A DNA stretch of 64,000 nucleotides from Flammeovirga sp. OC4 (GCF_000812565.1 NZ_JTAM01000029.1:40147-104146), one strand, 5' to 3'. Positions 17,156 to 26,919 are shown, counted from the first letter of the stretch. The notes: generated by a model from the letters alone, not told the origin. A program made the numbers and translations.

Positions 17156-18208
17156 CTAATGACTTAATCTTTCTAACCTTGGTAAATTGATAATTGTGAT
17201 ATTCTTATCCTTGATCTCAATCAATTTTTCGTCTTTAAAATCAGATAAAGTACGAATCAATGTTTCTTTTGCAGTACCCACGATTTTCGCCAAGTCATCT
17301 CTTGTGATTGACATTCTTTCGTTTGGTCCTTGTTGATAACGCTTATCCAATTGAAGTAATACTTCAGCAACACGTTGTCTCACCGAACCGTAAGCTAGTT
17401 TTAATAGCTTTTCTTCTTGTTCGATGACTTCTTTCGTAAGTAGCTTAATGAAAGCATGTGAAACGTCTCTGTTATTGTGGATTAATGAGAAGAAATCTTC
17501 CTTAGGGATCATGGTGATTTCACATTCCTCTAGTACCATTGCACTTTCAGGGTAAGTGACATCTTTCAATAAAGCCACATAACCTAAAAACTCACCAGGA
17601 CCGTGAATACCTGTGATGTATTCTTTACCGTCTTCGTTTGTTTTATAAGTTTTTACTTTACCGCTTACGATCTGTAAAAGTGCGTTTGGATGATCTCCTT
17701 CATAAAACAATACACTTTTCTTTTTGTAAGTACGTGATTTTCTATTTTCAGAAAGTTTATCCAAATTATTCATTCCTCTAGCATCGCTGATAAATGAATC
17801 AAACCCTTCAGGAGATTGCTCATAATGCTTACGAACAGTATCTGATTTTTTCAATCGGCTTTCAATTGCATCAAGAAGCTCAACATCATCAAATGGTTTA
17901 GCAATGTAGTCATCAGCACCGTGGCTCATTCCTTTTCTGAAATCCGTTTTTTCAGCTTTAGCTGTTAAGAAAATGAAAGGAATACTAGCAGTATTAGGGT
18001 CTTTAGATAAAGCAAACAATACACCATAACCATCTAATTCAGGCATCATAATATCACAAATAATCAAGTCGGGGCTTGATGTTCTTGCTTTTTCAACGCC
18101 TACCTTACCATTGTCAGCTGTAATTACTTCGTAATTTGATAATTCTAGAATTTCCGACGTGTTTTCACGCATTTCTAAATTATCCTCTATCAATAGTATT
18201 TTTTTCAT
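17156..18208 (-). CDS. Response regulator fused to CRP/FNR-type DNA-binding module
   Basis: The 350-residue regulator joins an N-terminal receiver domain (IEDN acidic pair, phospho-acceptor D52 in IICDIMMPELDG, switch residues FLTAKA and IAKPFDD) to a cyclic-nucleotide-binding beta-roll (about 150-270, IVSGKVKTYK, GPGEFLGYVALL) and a Crp-type winged helix (TRDDLAKIVGTAKETLIRTLSDF). The beta-roll lacks a clear cAMP phosphate-binding arginine motif. The start at 18208 begins the receiver directly; a longer frame upstream overlaps the kinase gene heavily. It still overlaps the upstream REC-kinase gene by 29 bases, so the two are translationally linked and probably a cognate pair. Confidence 0.88.
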   Translation of the reverse strand: MKKILLIEDNLEMRENTSEILELSNYEVITADNGKVGVEKARTSSPDLIICDIMMPELDGYGVLFALSKDPNTASIPFIFLTAKAEKTDFRKGMSHGADDYIAKPFDDVELLDAIESRLKKSDTVRKHYEQSPEGFDSFISDARGMNNLDKLSENRKSRTYKKKSVLFYEGDHPNALLQIVSGKVKTYKTNEDGKEYITGIHGPGEFLGYVALLKDVTYPESAMVLEECEITMIPKEDFFSLIHNNRDVSHAFIKLLTKEVIEQEEKLLKLAYGSVRQRVAEVLLQLDKRYQQGPNERMSITRDDLAKIVGTAKETLIRTLSDFKDEKLIEIKDKNITIINLPRLERLSH

Positions 18209-19868
18209 TTGGAATAAACTTTTTCGGTATTTTAATTGAGAATGTTGTACCCACGTCTTCTTTACTCTCGAAGGAGATTGAGCCATTCAGCATTTCTATA
18301 TATTTCGTCACGATATTGAGTCCAAGGCCAGTCCCTTGAATATTGATTGCATTTTCAGCTCTAAAGAATCGATCAAATAGGTGAACTTGATCTTTCTCTG
18401 GAATTCCCATCCCTTCGTCTTTAATGCTCACACGTAGCTCATTTTCGTCTATGCATGAATCTACCCAAATCCTATCTCCAATACCAGAGTATTTGATGGC
18501 GTTTGATAGTAAATTTATAATAATATTTTTCAGAATCTGAGGGTCAGTTTTAAACTGAGAAATTCCCTCATGATTAATGATAATTTTTTGTCCTTGTTTA
18601 GTAACAGAAGACATTTCATCGCACAAGTTTTCAATGTAAGAATCTATATCTATCGTAGATTGATGTACAAATGCCTTACCTTCCTCTAATTTACTAATAG
18701 AAAGGAAATCATTCAAGATTTGTGTAAGATTATTAACGCTTGACTTGATACGTTTGATGTGTTTCTCTTTTTTCTCCTCGTGTTCCGGTAAATTGTAGCG
18801 GGAAATCAGTGAAACAGAAGACATTATTGTGCTAAGAGGAGTTCTGAATTCATGTGAAGCCATAGATACAAATCTACTCTTCAGCTCATTCAGTTGACGC
18901 TCCTTGGTCAAAGCTTTGCGTATCTCTTCTTCTGCTTTAGTTTGTTGTGTGATATTGAGCATCACAACAAGTACTTGTTTTGTTTGCTGTCTACTATTCT
19001 TGATCGGTACAATGATCGTAGAGTAGTTGAGATTTTTATATTTAAATTCAAAAATAACTTCTTCTCCCGTGTTGATGACACCCTGTGCGAGTTTGAAACA
19101 TTTTTGATATTCTTCTATTCTTGAAGGGTCATTTTCTGATAAGAACTTAAAGAACTTAGCACCAACAATGCGATCGGCATCTAAATCCAAATCTTTAAAA
19201 CCAGTACCATCAGCAAAAAGATAATTTAAGTTTTCATCTAATACCGAGATCAGCCCATAAGGGAAATTATGAGCAATGATTTTATAAATAGCCTGACTTT
19301 TTACAAGTTCTTCTTCTGCTTTTTTACGTTCGAAGATCTGAAGCTCCAAGTCTTCGTTAGAGCGTTGCAAGGTTTTGATTGCATTGTCCAACTGACGAGT
19401 TCTATCTTGTACTCTCTGCTCCAGTTTTTCATTCAGCTCTTGAATGTGGTTTAAATGCTTACTGTGCAGTATACTGTGACGAATAGCTCTTTCCAGTTGT
19501 TGAGGTGTGATTTGTCCTTTTACAAGGTAATCTGATGCACCTGCCACCATGGCTTGTTCATCGACTTTCACATCTCCTTGTCCTGTCAACAGTATAAATG
19601 GTTTAAAAGGGTGGTCTTTTAGACACTCAATGATAAGGTCTAATCCACTTTTAGCACCTAAAAGATAATCTACAATGTAGACGTCATGGTTTCCTTCACT
19701 AACGATTTCAACAGCATCGTCATAGTTAGCGACCCAATCAAGCTCATAGCTTCTGAAAGGTATATCATCCAGTACATCTTCGGTAATGATATAATCATCT
19801 TCGTCATCATCGATGAGAAGCACCTTCACTATTTGATTATGCGGATCAGTATGTTGTGAAAAAGGCAT
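18180..19868 (-). CDS. Receiver-PAS-histidine kinase
   Basis: The 562-residue cytoplasmic kinase starts with a receiver domain (acidic DDDEDD at about 20-25, D67 in IVDYLLG, K117 in YLVKG), then a coiled coil (about 125-190), a PAS domain (about 190-310), a HisKA dimer domain with H339 in SMASHEFRTPLS, and a HATPase domain with NLLSNAIKYSG, DEGMGIP and GTGLGLNI. A receiver at the front suggests that it takes phosphate or a signal from the neighbouring kinase or small response regulator before acting. The ATG at 19868 gives the receiver without extra sequence. It is 14 bases downstream of the response regulator gene. Confidence 0.88.
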   Translation of the reverse strand: MPFSQHTDPHNQIVKVLLIDDDEDDYIITEDVLDDIPFRSYELDWVANYDDAVEIVSEGNHDVYIVDYLLGAKSGLDLIIECLKDHPFKPFILLTGQGDVKVDEQAMVAGASDYLVKGQITPQQLERAIRHSILHSKHLNHIQELNEKLEQRVQDRTRQLDNAIKTLQRSNEDLELQIFERKKAEEELVKSQAIYKIIAHNFPYGLISVLDENLNYLFADGTGFKDLDLDADRIVGAKFFKFLSENDPSRIEEYQKCFKLAQGVINTGEEVIFEFKYKNLNYSTIIVPIKNSRQQTKQVLVVMLNITQQTKAEEEIRKALTKERQLNELKSRFVSMASHEFRTPLSTIMSSVSLISRYNLPEHEEKKEKHIKRIKSSVNNLTQILNDFLSISKLEEGKAFVHQSTIDIDSYIENLCDEMSSVTKQGQKIIINHEGISQFKTDPQILKNIIINLLSNAIKYSGIGDRIWVDSCIDENELRVSIKDEGMGIPEKDQVHLFDRFFRAENAINIQGTGLGLNIVTKYIEMLNGSISFESKEDVGTTFSIKIPKKFIPNEKNTIDRG

Positions 19869-19882
19869 AAATTCTAAAACTA

Positions 19883-20326
19883 TTAATGAGGTAATCTTAC
19901 CACTTGAAACCAATACTTGTTGAGTGATTCAACAACTTCAACCATGGATTCAAAAGTTACCGGCTTAGTAATAAACGAGCTGACCCCTAAGTTATAAGTT
20001 TTTATGACATCTTCTTCATCATTTGAAGTTGTTAATACAACTACAGGTATTTTTTTTAGGTGAACGTTATCTTTAATCTCTTTTAAGCACTCTCTACCGT
20101 CTTTTTTCGGCATATTCAAGTCCAATAGAATGAGATCTGGAGTTGGAAATTTTTTGTTGTCGCTGAATTTTCCAGAGTTTTGTAAATAGTCCATTAGTTG
20201 TTCTCCATCTTCAACAAATTGAAGTTGAACAGAAAGGTTACTGGCTTCAAAGGCTTCTTCAAAAGCTTCTTCGGTGAGCATACGATCTTCTGGATCATCA
20301 TCAGCGTAAAGAACGGTAGTTGTCAT
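19883..20326 (-). CDS. Single-domain response regulator, Rcp1-like
   Basis: The 147-residue protein is a lone receiver: acidic ADDDPED at about 8-14, phospho-acceptor D69 in LILLDLNMPKKDG, VVVLTTSNDEED, and SFITKPVTFE. It has no output domain. The sequence pattern is that of regulators paired with phytochrome-type kinases (Rcp1 family), where the phosphate is relayed onward. It sits between two kinases in one operon, fitting a shuttle role from the PAS kinase upstream to the receiver-kinase or REC-CRP protein downstream. Confidence 0.88.
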   Translation of the reverse strand: MTTTVLYADDDPEDRMLTEEAFEEAFEASNLSVQLQFVEDGEQLMDYLQNSGKFSDNKKFPTPDLILLDLNMPKKDGRECLKEIKDNVHLKKIPVVVLTTSNDEEDVIKTYNLGVSSFITKPVTFESMVEVVESLNKYWFQVVRLPH

Positions 20327-20377
20327 GAATACTCTATTATTAAGTGTAAAAAATCTGAAAGTTATAGATTTACTTAT

Positions 20378-21868
20378 TTATTCTTCTTCTAGGTCTGTCC
20401 TAAGTGTAAAGGTGAAAGTCGTTCCTTTTCCAATCTGACTGCTTGCGGTGATGTCACCACCGTGACGTTGTGTAATTTTTTTACAAATAGCCAAACCGAT
20501 ACCAGAACCGTTGTATTTCCTTCCTTCCAATCGTTGAAAAATTTGGAAGATACGTTCGCTGTACTTATCGTCAAAACCAATACCATTATCCGAAATGGAA
20601 ATCTCAATTTCATTGGGTTTTGTTTCATCGAAGCTGGAATCAATTCTGATCTGAGGAGCAGTGTCTTCGTTTCTAAATTTTATAGCATTCGAAATGAGAT
20701 TTTGAAAAAGTTGTCTTAGCTGAGTTATATCTCCTTTGATTGTTGGAAGTTCTACGGTACGAATTACCGCTTCTGATTCATTAATTGCAATTTCAAGATC
20801 GGAAATAACATCTCTTAACACTTCATTGAGATTGATCTCTTCAAAAGGCTTTGCTTTTGAGGATATTCTGGAGAATCTTAATAAATCTGTAATGAGCTGT
20901 TGCATTCTCTCTGCAGAGTTCAACATCCTGTTGATATAGTCTTGTCCTTTTGGAGAGAGGTTTTCTTTTTCTTTTTTGCTTAAGCGATCACCAAATGCTC
21001 GAATTTTTCTTAACGGTTCTTGTAAGTCATGTGAGCTCACATAGGCAAAGTCTTCCAATTCTCTGTTTTTGAGAATCAATTCTTGCATGTATTGCTTCAC
21101 TTTCTGCTCGTTTTCAACACGCTCCGTTACATCTTCAGCAAAAATAATGATACCATTAATTTGATTATCGCTGTTGTACCAAGGGTGTGCTTCCCATTCT
21201 ATCCAAATATTGCTAAGGTCAACACGGTCAATGTAATCCATTTGAACACCAGACTTATCACCTTTTAGTACCTTGTCAAATACCTCATACCATCGCTGTT
21301 GGAAATTTGGTAATGTTTCCTGAATCGTTTTTCCCTCTAAGTTTACAGTTACACCTAAGGTTTTCTTCCATCTGTTACTAGCAATGAGATAAGTTAAATC
21401 CTTATCGAGCATAGCAATAGCAGCAGGGGCATAGTCAGCATAGTACTCCAACAATTGCTGTTGTTTTACAACTTGAAGTTCGACATTTTTCCTTTTGGTG
21501 ATATCATTCACAAAAGCAGCTACGTGAAACTCATCCTCAATCATCATATGACTGATACTCACTTCCACATAAAAAACTTCTTTACTTTTCTTTTGGGCAA
21601 TAAACTCTTTTCCAAGTCCCATCGGTCTCACTTCAGGTTTTTCAAAGTAAGCGTTTCTTAATCCCTTATGCATTTTTTTGATAGCATCAGGAAGCAACGT
21701 TTCCAAGTCTCGGCCAATTAATTCCCCTTCTTCGTAACCAAAAATGGTACATCCCATTGGGTTCATTGCCACAATTTCGCCTTTCTTATTACAGATAATA
21801 ATTCCCTCAGAAGCGGCATAAAATAAAGGGGAAAGGAAGTTGTTTTGTTCTAATATTTTTGATGACAT
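20378..21868 (-). CDS. PAS-PAS histidine kinase, Cph1-like H box
   Basis: The 496-residue soluble kinase has two PAS domains (about 14-125 and 140-250), a coiled linker, a HisKA domain with H280 in SSHDLQEPLRKI, and a HATPase domain (NLISNAIKFRN, DNGIGFD, GSGIGLAICKKI). The H-box form SHDLQEPLR is that of cyanophytochrome-like kinases, which agrees with the Rcp1-like regulator encoded next. There are no membrane spans, so the signal is cytosolic, probably bound by a PAS domain. It starts three bases after miaA ends. Confidence 0.88.
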   Translation of the reverse strand: MSSKILEQNNFLSPLFYAASEGIIICNKKGEIVAMNPMGCTIFGYEEGELIGRDLETLLPDAIKKMHKGLRNAYFEKPEVRPMGLGKEFIAQKKSKEVFYVEVSISHMMIEDEFHVAAFVNDITKRKNVELQVVKQQQLLEYYADYAPAAIAMLDKDLTYLIASNRWKKTLGVTVNLEGKTIQETLPNFQQRWYEVFDKVLKGDKSGVQMDYIDRVDLSNIWIEWEAHPWYNSDNQINGIIIFAEDVTERVENEQKVKQYMQELILKNRELEDFAYVSSHDLQEPLRKIRAFGDRLSKKEKENLSPKGQDYINRMLNSAERMQQLITDLLRFSRISSKAKPFEEINLNEVLRDVISDLEIAINESEAVIRTVELPTIKGDITQLRQLFQNLISNAIKFRNEDTAPQIRIDSSFDETKPNEIEISISDNGIGFDDKYSERIFQIFQRLEGRKYNGSGIGLAICKKITQRHGGDITASSQIGKGTTFTFTLRTDLEEE

Positions 21869-21871
21869 GAC

Positions 21872-22786
21872 TTACAAGTTGAGGGAATGGATATATTTTA
21901 TAACATCTTCCAATTGAGAAGGGTTGACCCAATGTGTGGATTCATCTCTTTTAAACCAACTCAATTGTTTTTTGGCGTATCTTCTACTATTTCTTTTGAG
22001 CAATTCAACGGTAGTATCCCAATCTTGCTTTCCGTCCCAAAAATCAAAAATCTCTTTATAACCTACCGTTTGCAGTGCATTTTTATCCTTGTGAGGAAAA
22101 AGGCTTTCAACTTCTTTCAAAAGACCATTATTGAGCATAATATCCATTCTTAAGTTGATTCTGTCATAAAGTTCCTGACGATCTCGATTCAATCCTATTT
22201 TTACAATTTTAAAAGGACGTTCTGCTTTGTACTGACCGCGTTGATCAGAATATTTTTTGCCCGTAATAGCGATTACTTCAAGTGCTCTGATTACTCTTTG
22301 ATAATTGGCTCTGTCTACTTGATGGTAATAAACCGGATCTTTCTGTTCCAGTTCCTCTAACAAGGGCTGTATTCCTTCTTTTTTGTAACGAGCATTCAAT
22401 GCTTCTCTTACTTTTGGATCGCTTGTAGGCATGGGATCAATGCCATTACAGATCGCATCGACATACATTCCAGAGCCACCAGAAAGTATAACATACTTAT
22501 GTTTTTGAAACAGTTGTTCCAATAATTGTAGTGTATCTTTTTCGTAATGCCCGAAGCTATATTCTTGCTCAATAGACAAGTGTCCTACAAAATGATGAGG
22601 GATTTCCTGCATTTCGTCTTCGGTGGGACGTGCGGTTCCGATCTGCATTTCTTTAAAAAACTGACGGGAATCTGCATAAACAATTTCTGTGGATAATGCG
22701 CGGGCTAATTCTACACAAAAATCGGTCTTACCTACAGCGGTAGGACCTACTACAACTACTAAAACTTTTTCTTTTTCCAATATCAA
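21872..22786 (-). CDS. miaA: tRNA dimethylallyltransferase
   Basis: MiaA adds a dimethylallyl group to A37 of tRNAs reading UNN codons. The 304-residue protein has the P loop GPTAVGKTD (about 14-22), ADSRQFFKEMQIGTARP, the switch VILSGGSGMYVDAI and the tRNA-binding RANYQRVIRALE, then KRNSRRYAKKQLSWF near the end. It heads a leftward operon with four signalling genes; the kinase gene begins three bases after its stop. Two overlapping -7 boxes lie just upstream. Confidence 0.95.
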   Translation of the reverse strand: MILEKEKVLVVVVGPTAVGKTDFCVELARALSTEIVYADSRQFFKEMQIGTARPTEDEMQEIPHHFVGHLSIEQEYSFGHYEKDTLQLLEQLFQKHKYVILSGGSGMYVDAICNGIDPMPTSDPKVREALNARYKKEGIQPLLEELEQKDPVYYHQVDRANYQRVIRALEVIAITGKKYSDQRGQYKAERPFKIVKIGLNRDRQELYDRINLRMDIMLNNGLLKEVESLFPHKDKNALQTVGYKEIFDFWDGKQDWDTTVELLKRNSRRYAKKQLSWFKRDESTHWVNPSQLEDVIKYIHSLNL

Positions 22787-22797
22787 ATTAATTTTTA

Positions 22798-22813
22798 CAA
22801 AGATACAAAGTTA
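22798..22813 (-). promoter_or_regulatory. Two adjacent -7 boxes upstream of miaA
   Basis: On the minus strand the sequence reads TAACTTTG then TATCTTTG with no gap; both fit TAnnTTTG. The downstream box would place the start of transcription only a few bases before the miaA ATG, giving a nearly leaderless messenger, or else translation begins at an internal codon. Confidence 0.5.
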
Positions 22814-22931
22814 ACCTCAAGTAGAAAACCGATCTAGGTCACCGAAAAAATTAAGATAGCAATTCTAAACAAAGTAGGTAAAGATGAAAACTATGACTTA
22901 CCTTTACGGCCCTATTATTAAATTAAAGATC

Positions 22932-23537
22932 ATGTTTGTAGAACCTAGATTTCAAGACCGTACCGAAAATAAACCTATTATCGGGTGGATAGAAGTAGTT
23001 TGTGGATCCATGTTCTCAGGTAAAACTGAAGAACTCATTCGTAGAGTAAACAGAGCTACTATTGCCAAACAAGTCGTTCATATTTTCAAGCCTGCTGTTG
23101 ATACAAGGTATCATGAGGAAAATGTAGTTTCACACAACGCGAACTCAATTATTTCAACTCCAGTGAAATCTGCTGAGGAAATCACACAATATGTAGCCAA
23201 AAATGAAGTTATAGCTATTGACGAGGCTCAGTTTTTTGATAATAAATTGGTAGATGTCTGTGTAGATTTAGCCAATGCTGGTCACCGTATTATTGTTTGT
23301 GGGTTGGATATGGATTTTCAGGGAAAACCTTTCGAACCAATGCCACAATTGATGGCAATTGCAGAATATGTAACAAAATTGCACGCTATTTGTGTAAAAT
23401 GTGGTGAACCTGCGCTATATTCATACCGACTTACCGCTTCTGAAGAACAGGTACTTTTAGGAGAGACGGATTCTTATGAAGCGAGATGTCGAAAATGTTA
23501 TCAAAAAGGCATGTCCTCTCGAAGTGCAAACTCTTGA
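22932..23537 (+). CDS. tdk: Thymidine kinase, type II
   Basis: The 201-residue enzyme phosphorylates thymidine for DNA salvage. It has the P loop CGSMFSGKTEEL (about 22-33), the DEAQF Walker B/lid motif, GLDMDFQGKPFEPM, and a zinc site with CVKCGEP and CRKCYQKG. I chose the ATG at 22932 because it gives the normal family length of near 200 residues; an in-frame ATG 48 bases earlier adds an unmatched tail. It is divergent from miaA. Confidence 0.93.
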   Translation: MFVEPRFQDRTENKPIIGWIEVVCGSMFSGKTEELIRRVNRATIAKQVVHIFKPAVDTRYHEENVVSHNANSIISTPVKSAEEITQYVAKNEVIAIDEAQFFDNKLVDVCVDLANAGHRIIVCGLDMDFQGKPFEPMPQLMAIAEYVTKLHAICVKCGEPALYSYRLTASEEQVLLGETDSYEARCRKCYQKGMSSRSANS

Positions 23538-23540
23538 TTT

Positions 23541-23579
23541 GTAGAGATTATTAAGTTATTTTTTTGCTTTAATCTCTAC
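23541..23579 (+). terminator. Stem-loop after tdk
   Basis: A 10-bp perfect stem (GTAGAGATTA/TAATCTCTAC) encloses a 19-nt loop rich in T. No U tract follows the stem, so it may be a weak terminator or a processing and stability element between tdk and the sensor gene. Confidence 0.5.
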
Positions 23580-23608
23580 ACTGACTTGGCAGAAAAATAA
23601 ACTTCTCG

Positions 23609-26600
23609 ATGCAGAAAAGAATAGATACAGATAATTTAGGACGTCAATTTTCGCGTTACTTTAGTTTCAAAACTATACAAGGAAGAAATGTTTTATTAAC
23701 TACTTCCTACTTATTTATCTTAATAACATTTACCGTCCTTGTTGTTTATCAAAACAACTTGGTGAGTGATGTCGGTGATAGGGTAATACAAACAAGAAAC
23801 CCTATCACTGTCATGACTGCTAGAATTAATGCGGGCTTAGACCGCGTTTCTGCTGCTCAACGAGGTTATTTCATTACCAAAGATGATTCTTATAAAGATG
23901 AAAGAAACTCTTTATGGGATACAGATATTCTTCCGGCTTTAGAAAAACTGGAGGAACTAGGAAAACAGCTAACTTCACAAGACCGTAGATCAATTGATGC
24001 CCTTGGTATCCTTTTGAAAGAATATAAACACGGTCAAGATGATTTAGAGCTGTATTTTGAACAACATATTACTGACTTTGCTGCCATTCAAGAAGACGTA
24101 GAAACGTACGATTCTCTTACATTACGTTTAAAACTAGAAAGTTTCAAAAAGAAATCTGAAGTTGACGAATACATTGTGGATTATCTATTGACCACAATCT
24201 CACCTTTAAAAGCTGAAATCAGAGAATATTTAGGTCCTTTATCACAGCAACAGCGTAAAGCCATGTTGGATGATGTAAAGAGAATCAATGAAGATATTGA
24301 ATCGGCCAATTCATCCATTGCCTTTGTGACTTTTTTCTTCTCTATTCTTGCCATTGGTTCTTCACTTCTTGTAATACGAACCTTAAATACTTCCTTACAA
24401 CGACCAGTCGATCAATTAGACCGATTATCATTGGGTGACCTCGGACAAGATATCGATGAGACAAGTGATGAAATGAACGATATTATCTTGTCAAGTAACA
24501 AACTGAGGGATAACTTAGGAAGGGCCAGTCGATTTGCGTTAAGTATTGGTGAAGGCCATTTTGAAGCTAAATTCAAACCGGCCAGTGATTATGATATCTT
24601 AGGTAATGCCTTGGTACAAATGAGGAATAAGCTGAAGGATGTGGCGTACCAAGATGAAAAAAGAAACTGGATTACAAAAGGTATGGCTCATTTTGGGGAA
24701 ATTTTGAGAACAAATCAAGACTTAAAGAAGTTGTCAAATGCCATTATCAGTGAGTTGGTTTCTTATCTCAATGCTAATCAAGGGGAGTTATATTTCTTGG
24801 ATGAAACAGAAGATCAAAAGAAGTTCTTAAATCTTGAAGCTACTTATGCTTTCGAAAGAAAGAGAATTATTGAAAAGAAGATTCATATTGATGGACGTTT
24901 TGGTGAGGGACTTTTAGGACAGGCATATCTACTAGGAGAAACAATATATCTTAATGATGTTCCAGAAGGTTATACCGAAATCACTTCAGGTTTAGGGGAC
25001 GCTACACCTCGTGCAGTACTAATTGTGCCTTTAAAGATCAATGATGAGGTAGAAGGAGCCTTGGAAATAGCTAGTTTTAAAGAAATTGAACCTTTTGAAA
25101 TTGAGTTTGTAGAAAGAGTAGCAGAAAGTATTGCCTCAACGCTTAGAACAGCCAAAAACAACCAACGAACAAAAGAACTTTTATTGTCTTCACAACAGCA
25201 AAGAGATCACCTGAGAAGTCAGGAAGAAGAAATGCGTCAAAACTATGAAGAACTTCAAGCGACGCAAGAGGAGATGGAAAGAAGACAAAATGAATTGGAA
25301 GGATTACGAACTAGTCTTGAAAATCAGGTAAAAGATAGAACAGAACAGCTTGCCAAAACATTAGAACGATTTGACTTAGCTTTTAAAGGAACTTCAGAAG
25401 GTATTTGGGATGCTGTACTTAAAAACGGTGTCTTAGATGAGAATACTAACTTCTGGTGGTCACATCGCTTTGAAGAATTATTGGAATATGAAGAAGGGGA
25501 ATTGCAAAACGATTTCGAATCATTTGTAACTAATATTCACCCTGAAGATAGAGATAAGGCCATTAAATTATTTAATGGATTAATTGCTGATCATTTAGGA
25601 ATTGCTCCCAACTCTATTGAAGTACGCCTAAGATTGAAGTCAGGAACATTCAAATGGTTCTATGTCTCTGGAGCTGTAAAACATGATGAAAATGGTGTAG
25701 CACAACGATTTGCTGGTGCTATTAATGATATTTCAAGTACTATTGATTTAAAGATCTCACAGGAACAATTGAGTAACCGAGAAGCGAACTTGAAAGCATT
25801 CTTGGATATCACAAGTGATTTTGTAATTGCCATAGATCAGAAAATGGTAGTGACATTGGCCAACAATGCAATAAAAGAGGAGTTGAAGGCCAGAGGAGTC
25901 GAAATCATTGAAGGAGAGACAGTGATGTTGGATCTTGTTAGACCTGAAAATAGAAATCGTTACAAAGAAAATTGTAAAAAAGCATTAGACGGTCATTCTT
26001 TCTCAGATGAGATGACTTTCCAGTTTGGTATTCGTAAGAGAACTATGGATTCTCGCTACTATCCAATTCAAGGAGAAGACGGGGCAATTATTGGTGCTAC
26101 AATTATGTTCCATGATATCACTGAAAGAAAGAAAAGAGAAGCTGATCTTGAGGAATCTAGAAGACAATTAAAAGCCATCTTTGATACTTACGAGGCAGAG
26201 GTTTACATGAAAGATCTCAACGGTAAGTACATCATGGTAGATCAGACACTCTCTAAGCGCTTAAATCTGGGGTACGATATCATTGGAAAAACGGATGTTG
26301 AAATCTTTGGAGAAGAGGAAGGTAGTATGATTTGGGAATTAGACCAAGGAATAGCAGAGCAAGAAACGGAAGTTTCGTATGTTGAGGAGAGAGAAGATGG
26401 TACAAAATACAAATATGTCAAATTCCCAATGGTCAATTCTTCAGGTAAGATATACGCCATGTGTAGTATTGCTTCTCAGTTGGAGTTTGAAGATTTTGGT
26501 GCTGATCAAAGTATTGATAAAGTGCCAGTTTCGATAGCATATAGATCAGTAGAGAACGTTACAGATATTAGGAAAACAACAGGTGTTTGGCAAAGTTACT

Positions 26601-26863
26601 TTGGAGGAGTTTCTGATTTAACTTCATTTGTAAGAGAAACTGATCAAGAGAAATATAAATTGGCAATGGGTAATATTCAAGAGGCCGTGAAAAACGGTAA
26701 ATCTTATTATGAAACCTATACGCTTTCTCTGAGAGATGGAAGAAGAGTTCTTGTCTTAGAAAAAGGAAACTCAGTATATACTGATCTTGATGGTCAAGAT
26801 GTAGTCATTTCTGCTCTTATAAATATTACTCCATTAAGACCTAACCATCAAAAAACAGTTTAG
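23609..26863 (+). CDS. CHASE3-HAMP-GAF-PAS membrane sensor without an output domain
   Basis: The 1084-residue protein has a first membrane span at about 30-46, a CHASE3-type periplasmic helical domain with the RNPITVMTARINAGLDRVSAAQRGYF pattern split over about 70-95, a second span at about 236-257, a HAMP-like linker, a GAF domain (about 375-515), a long coiled coil (about 520-585) and then three to four PAS domains (HPEDRDKAIKLF, ITERKKREADLEESRRQ). It simply ends after the last PAS, with no H box, ATPase, GGDEF or phosphatase. It may pass signals by partner binding or act as a scaffold. It lies near the miaA-led kinase operon but on the other strand. Confidence 0.8.
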   Translation: MQKRIDTDNLGRQFSRYFSFKTIQGRNVLLTTSYLFILITFTVLVVYQNNLVSDVGDRVIQTRNPITVMTARINAGLDRVSAAQRGYFITKDDSYKDERNSLWDTDILPALEKLEELGKQLTSQDRRSIDALGILLKEYKHGQDDLELYFEQHITDFAAIQEDVETYDSLTLRLKLESFKKKSEVDEYIVDYLLTTISPLKAEIREYLGPLSQQQRKAMLDDVKRINEDIESANSSIAFVTFFFSILAIGSSLLVIRTLNTSLQRPVDQLDRLSLGDLGQDIDETSDEMNDIILSSNKLRDNLGRASRFALSIGEGHFEAKFKPASDYDILGNALVQMRNKLKDVAYQDEKRNWITKGMAHFGEILRTNQDLKKLSNAIISELVSYLNANQGELYFLDETEDQKKFLNLEATYAFERKRIIEKKIHIDGRFGEGLLGQAYLLGETIYLNDVPEGYTEITSGLGDATPRAVLIVPLKINDEVEGALEIASFKEIEPFEIEFVERVAESIASTLRTAKNNQRTKELLLSSQQQRDHLRSQEEEMRQNYEELQATQEEMERRQNELEGLRTSLENQVKDRTEQLAKTLERFDLAFKGTSEGIWDAVLKNGVLDENTNFWWSHRFEELLEYEEGELQNDFESFVTNIHPEDRDKAIKLFNGLIADHLGIAPNSIEVRLRLKSGTFKWFYVSGAVKHDENGVAQRFAGAINDISSTIDLKISQEQLSNREANLKAFLDITSDFVIAIDQKMVVTLANNAIKEELKARGVEIIEGETVMLDLVRPENRNRYKENCKKALDGHSFSDEMTFQFGIRKRTMDSRYYPIQGEDGAIIGATIMFHDITERKKREADLEESRRQLKAIFDTYEAEVYMKDLNGKYIMVDQTLSKRLNLGYDIIGKTDVEIFGEEEGSMIWELDQGIAEQETEVSYVEEREDGTKYKYVKFPMVNSSGKIYAMCSIASQLEFEDFGADQSIDKVPVSIAYRSVENVTDIRKTTGVWQSYFGGVSDLTSFVRETDQEKYKLAMGNIQEAVKNGKSYYETYTLSLRDGRRVLVLEKGNSVYTDLDGQDVVISALINITPLRPNHQKTV

Positions 26864-26919
26864 ATTGAAGGTAATCATCATGTTTGAGAATAATGTTATT
26901 ATTGAATGCATGAAATTAT

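Noticed and set aside
20389..20643. Open frame inside the PAS kinase gene on the same strand
   Set aside because: It lies wholly within the kinase's ATPase domain in another frame and has no family features.
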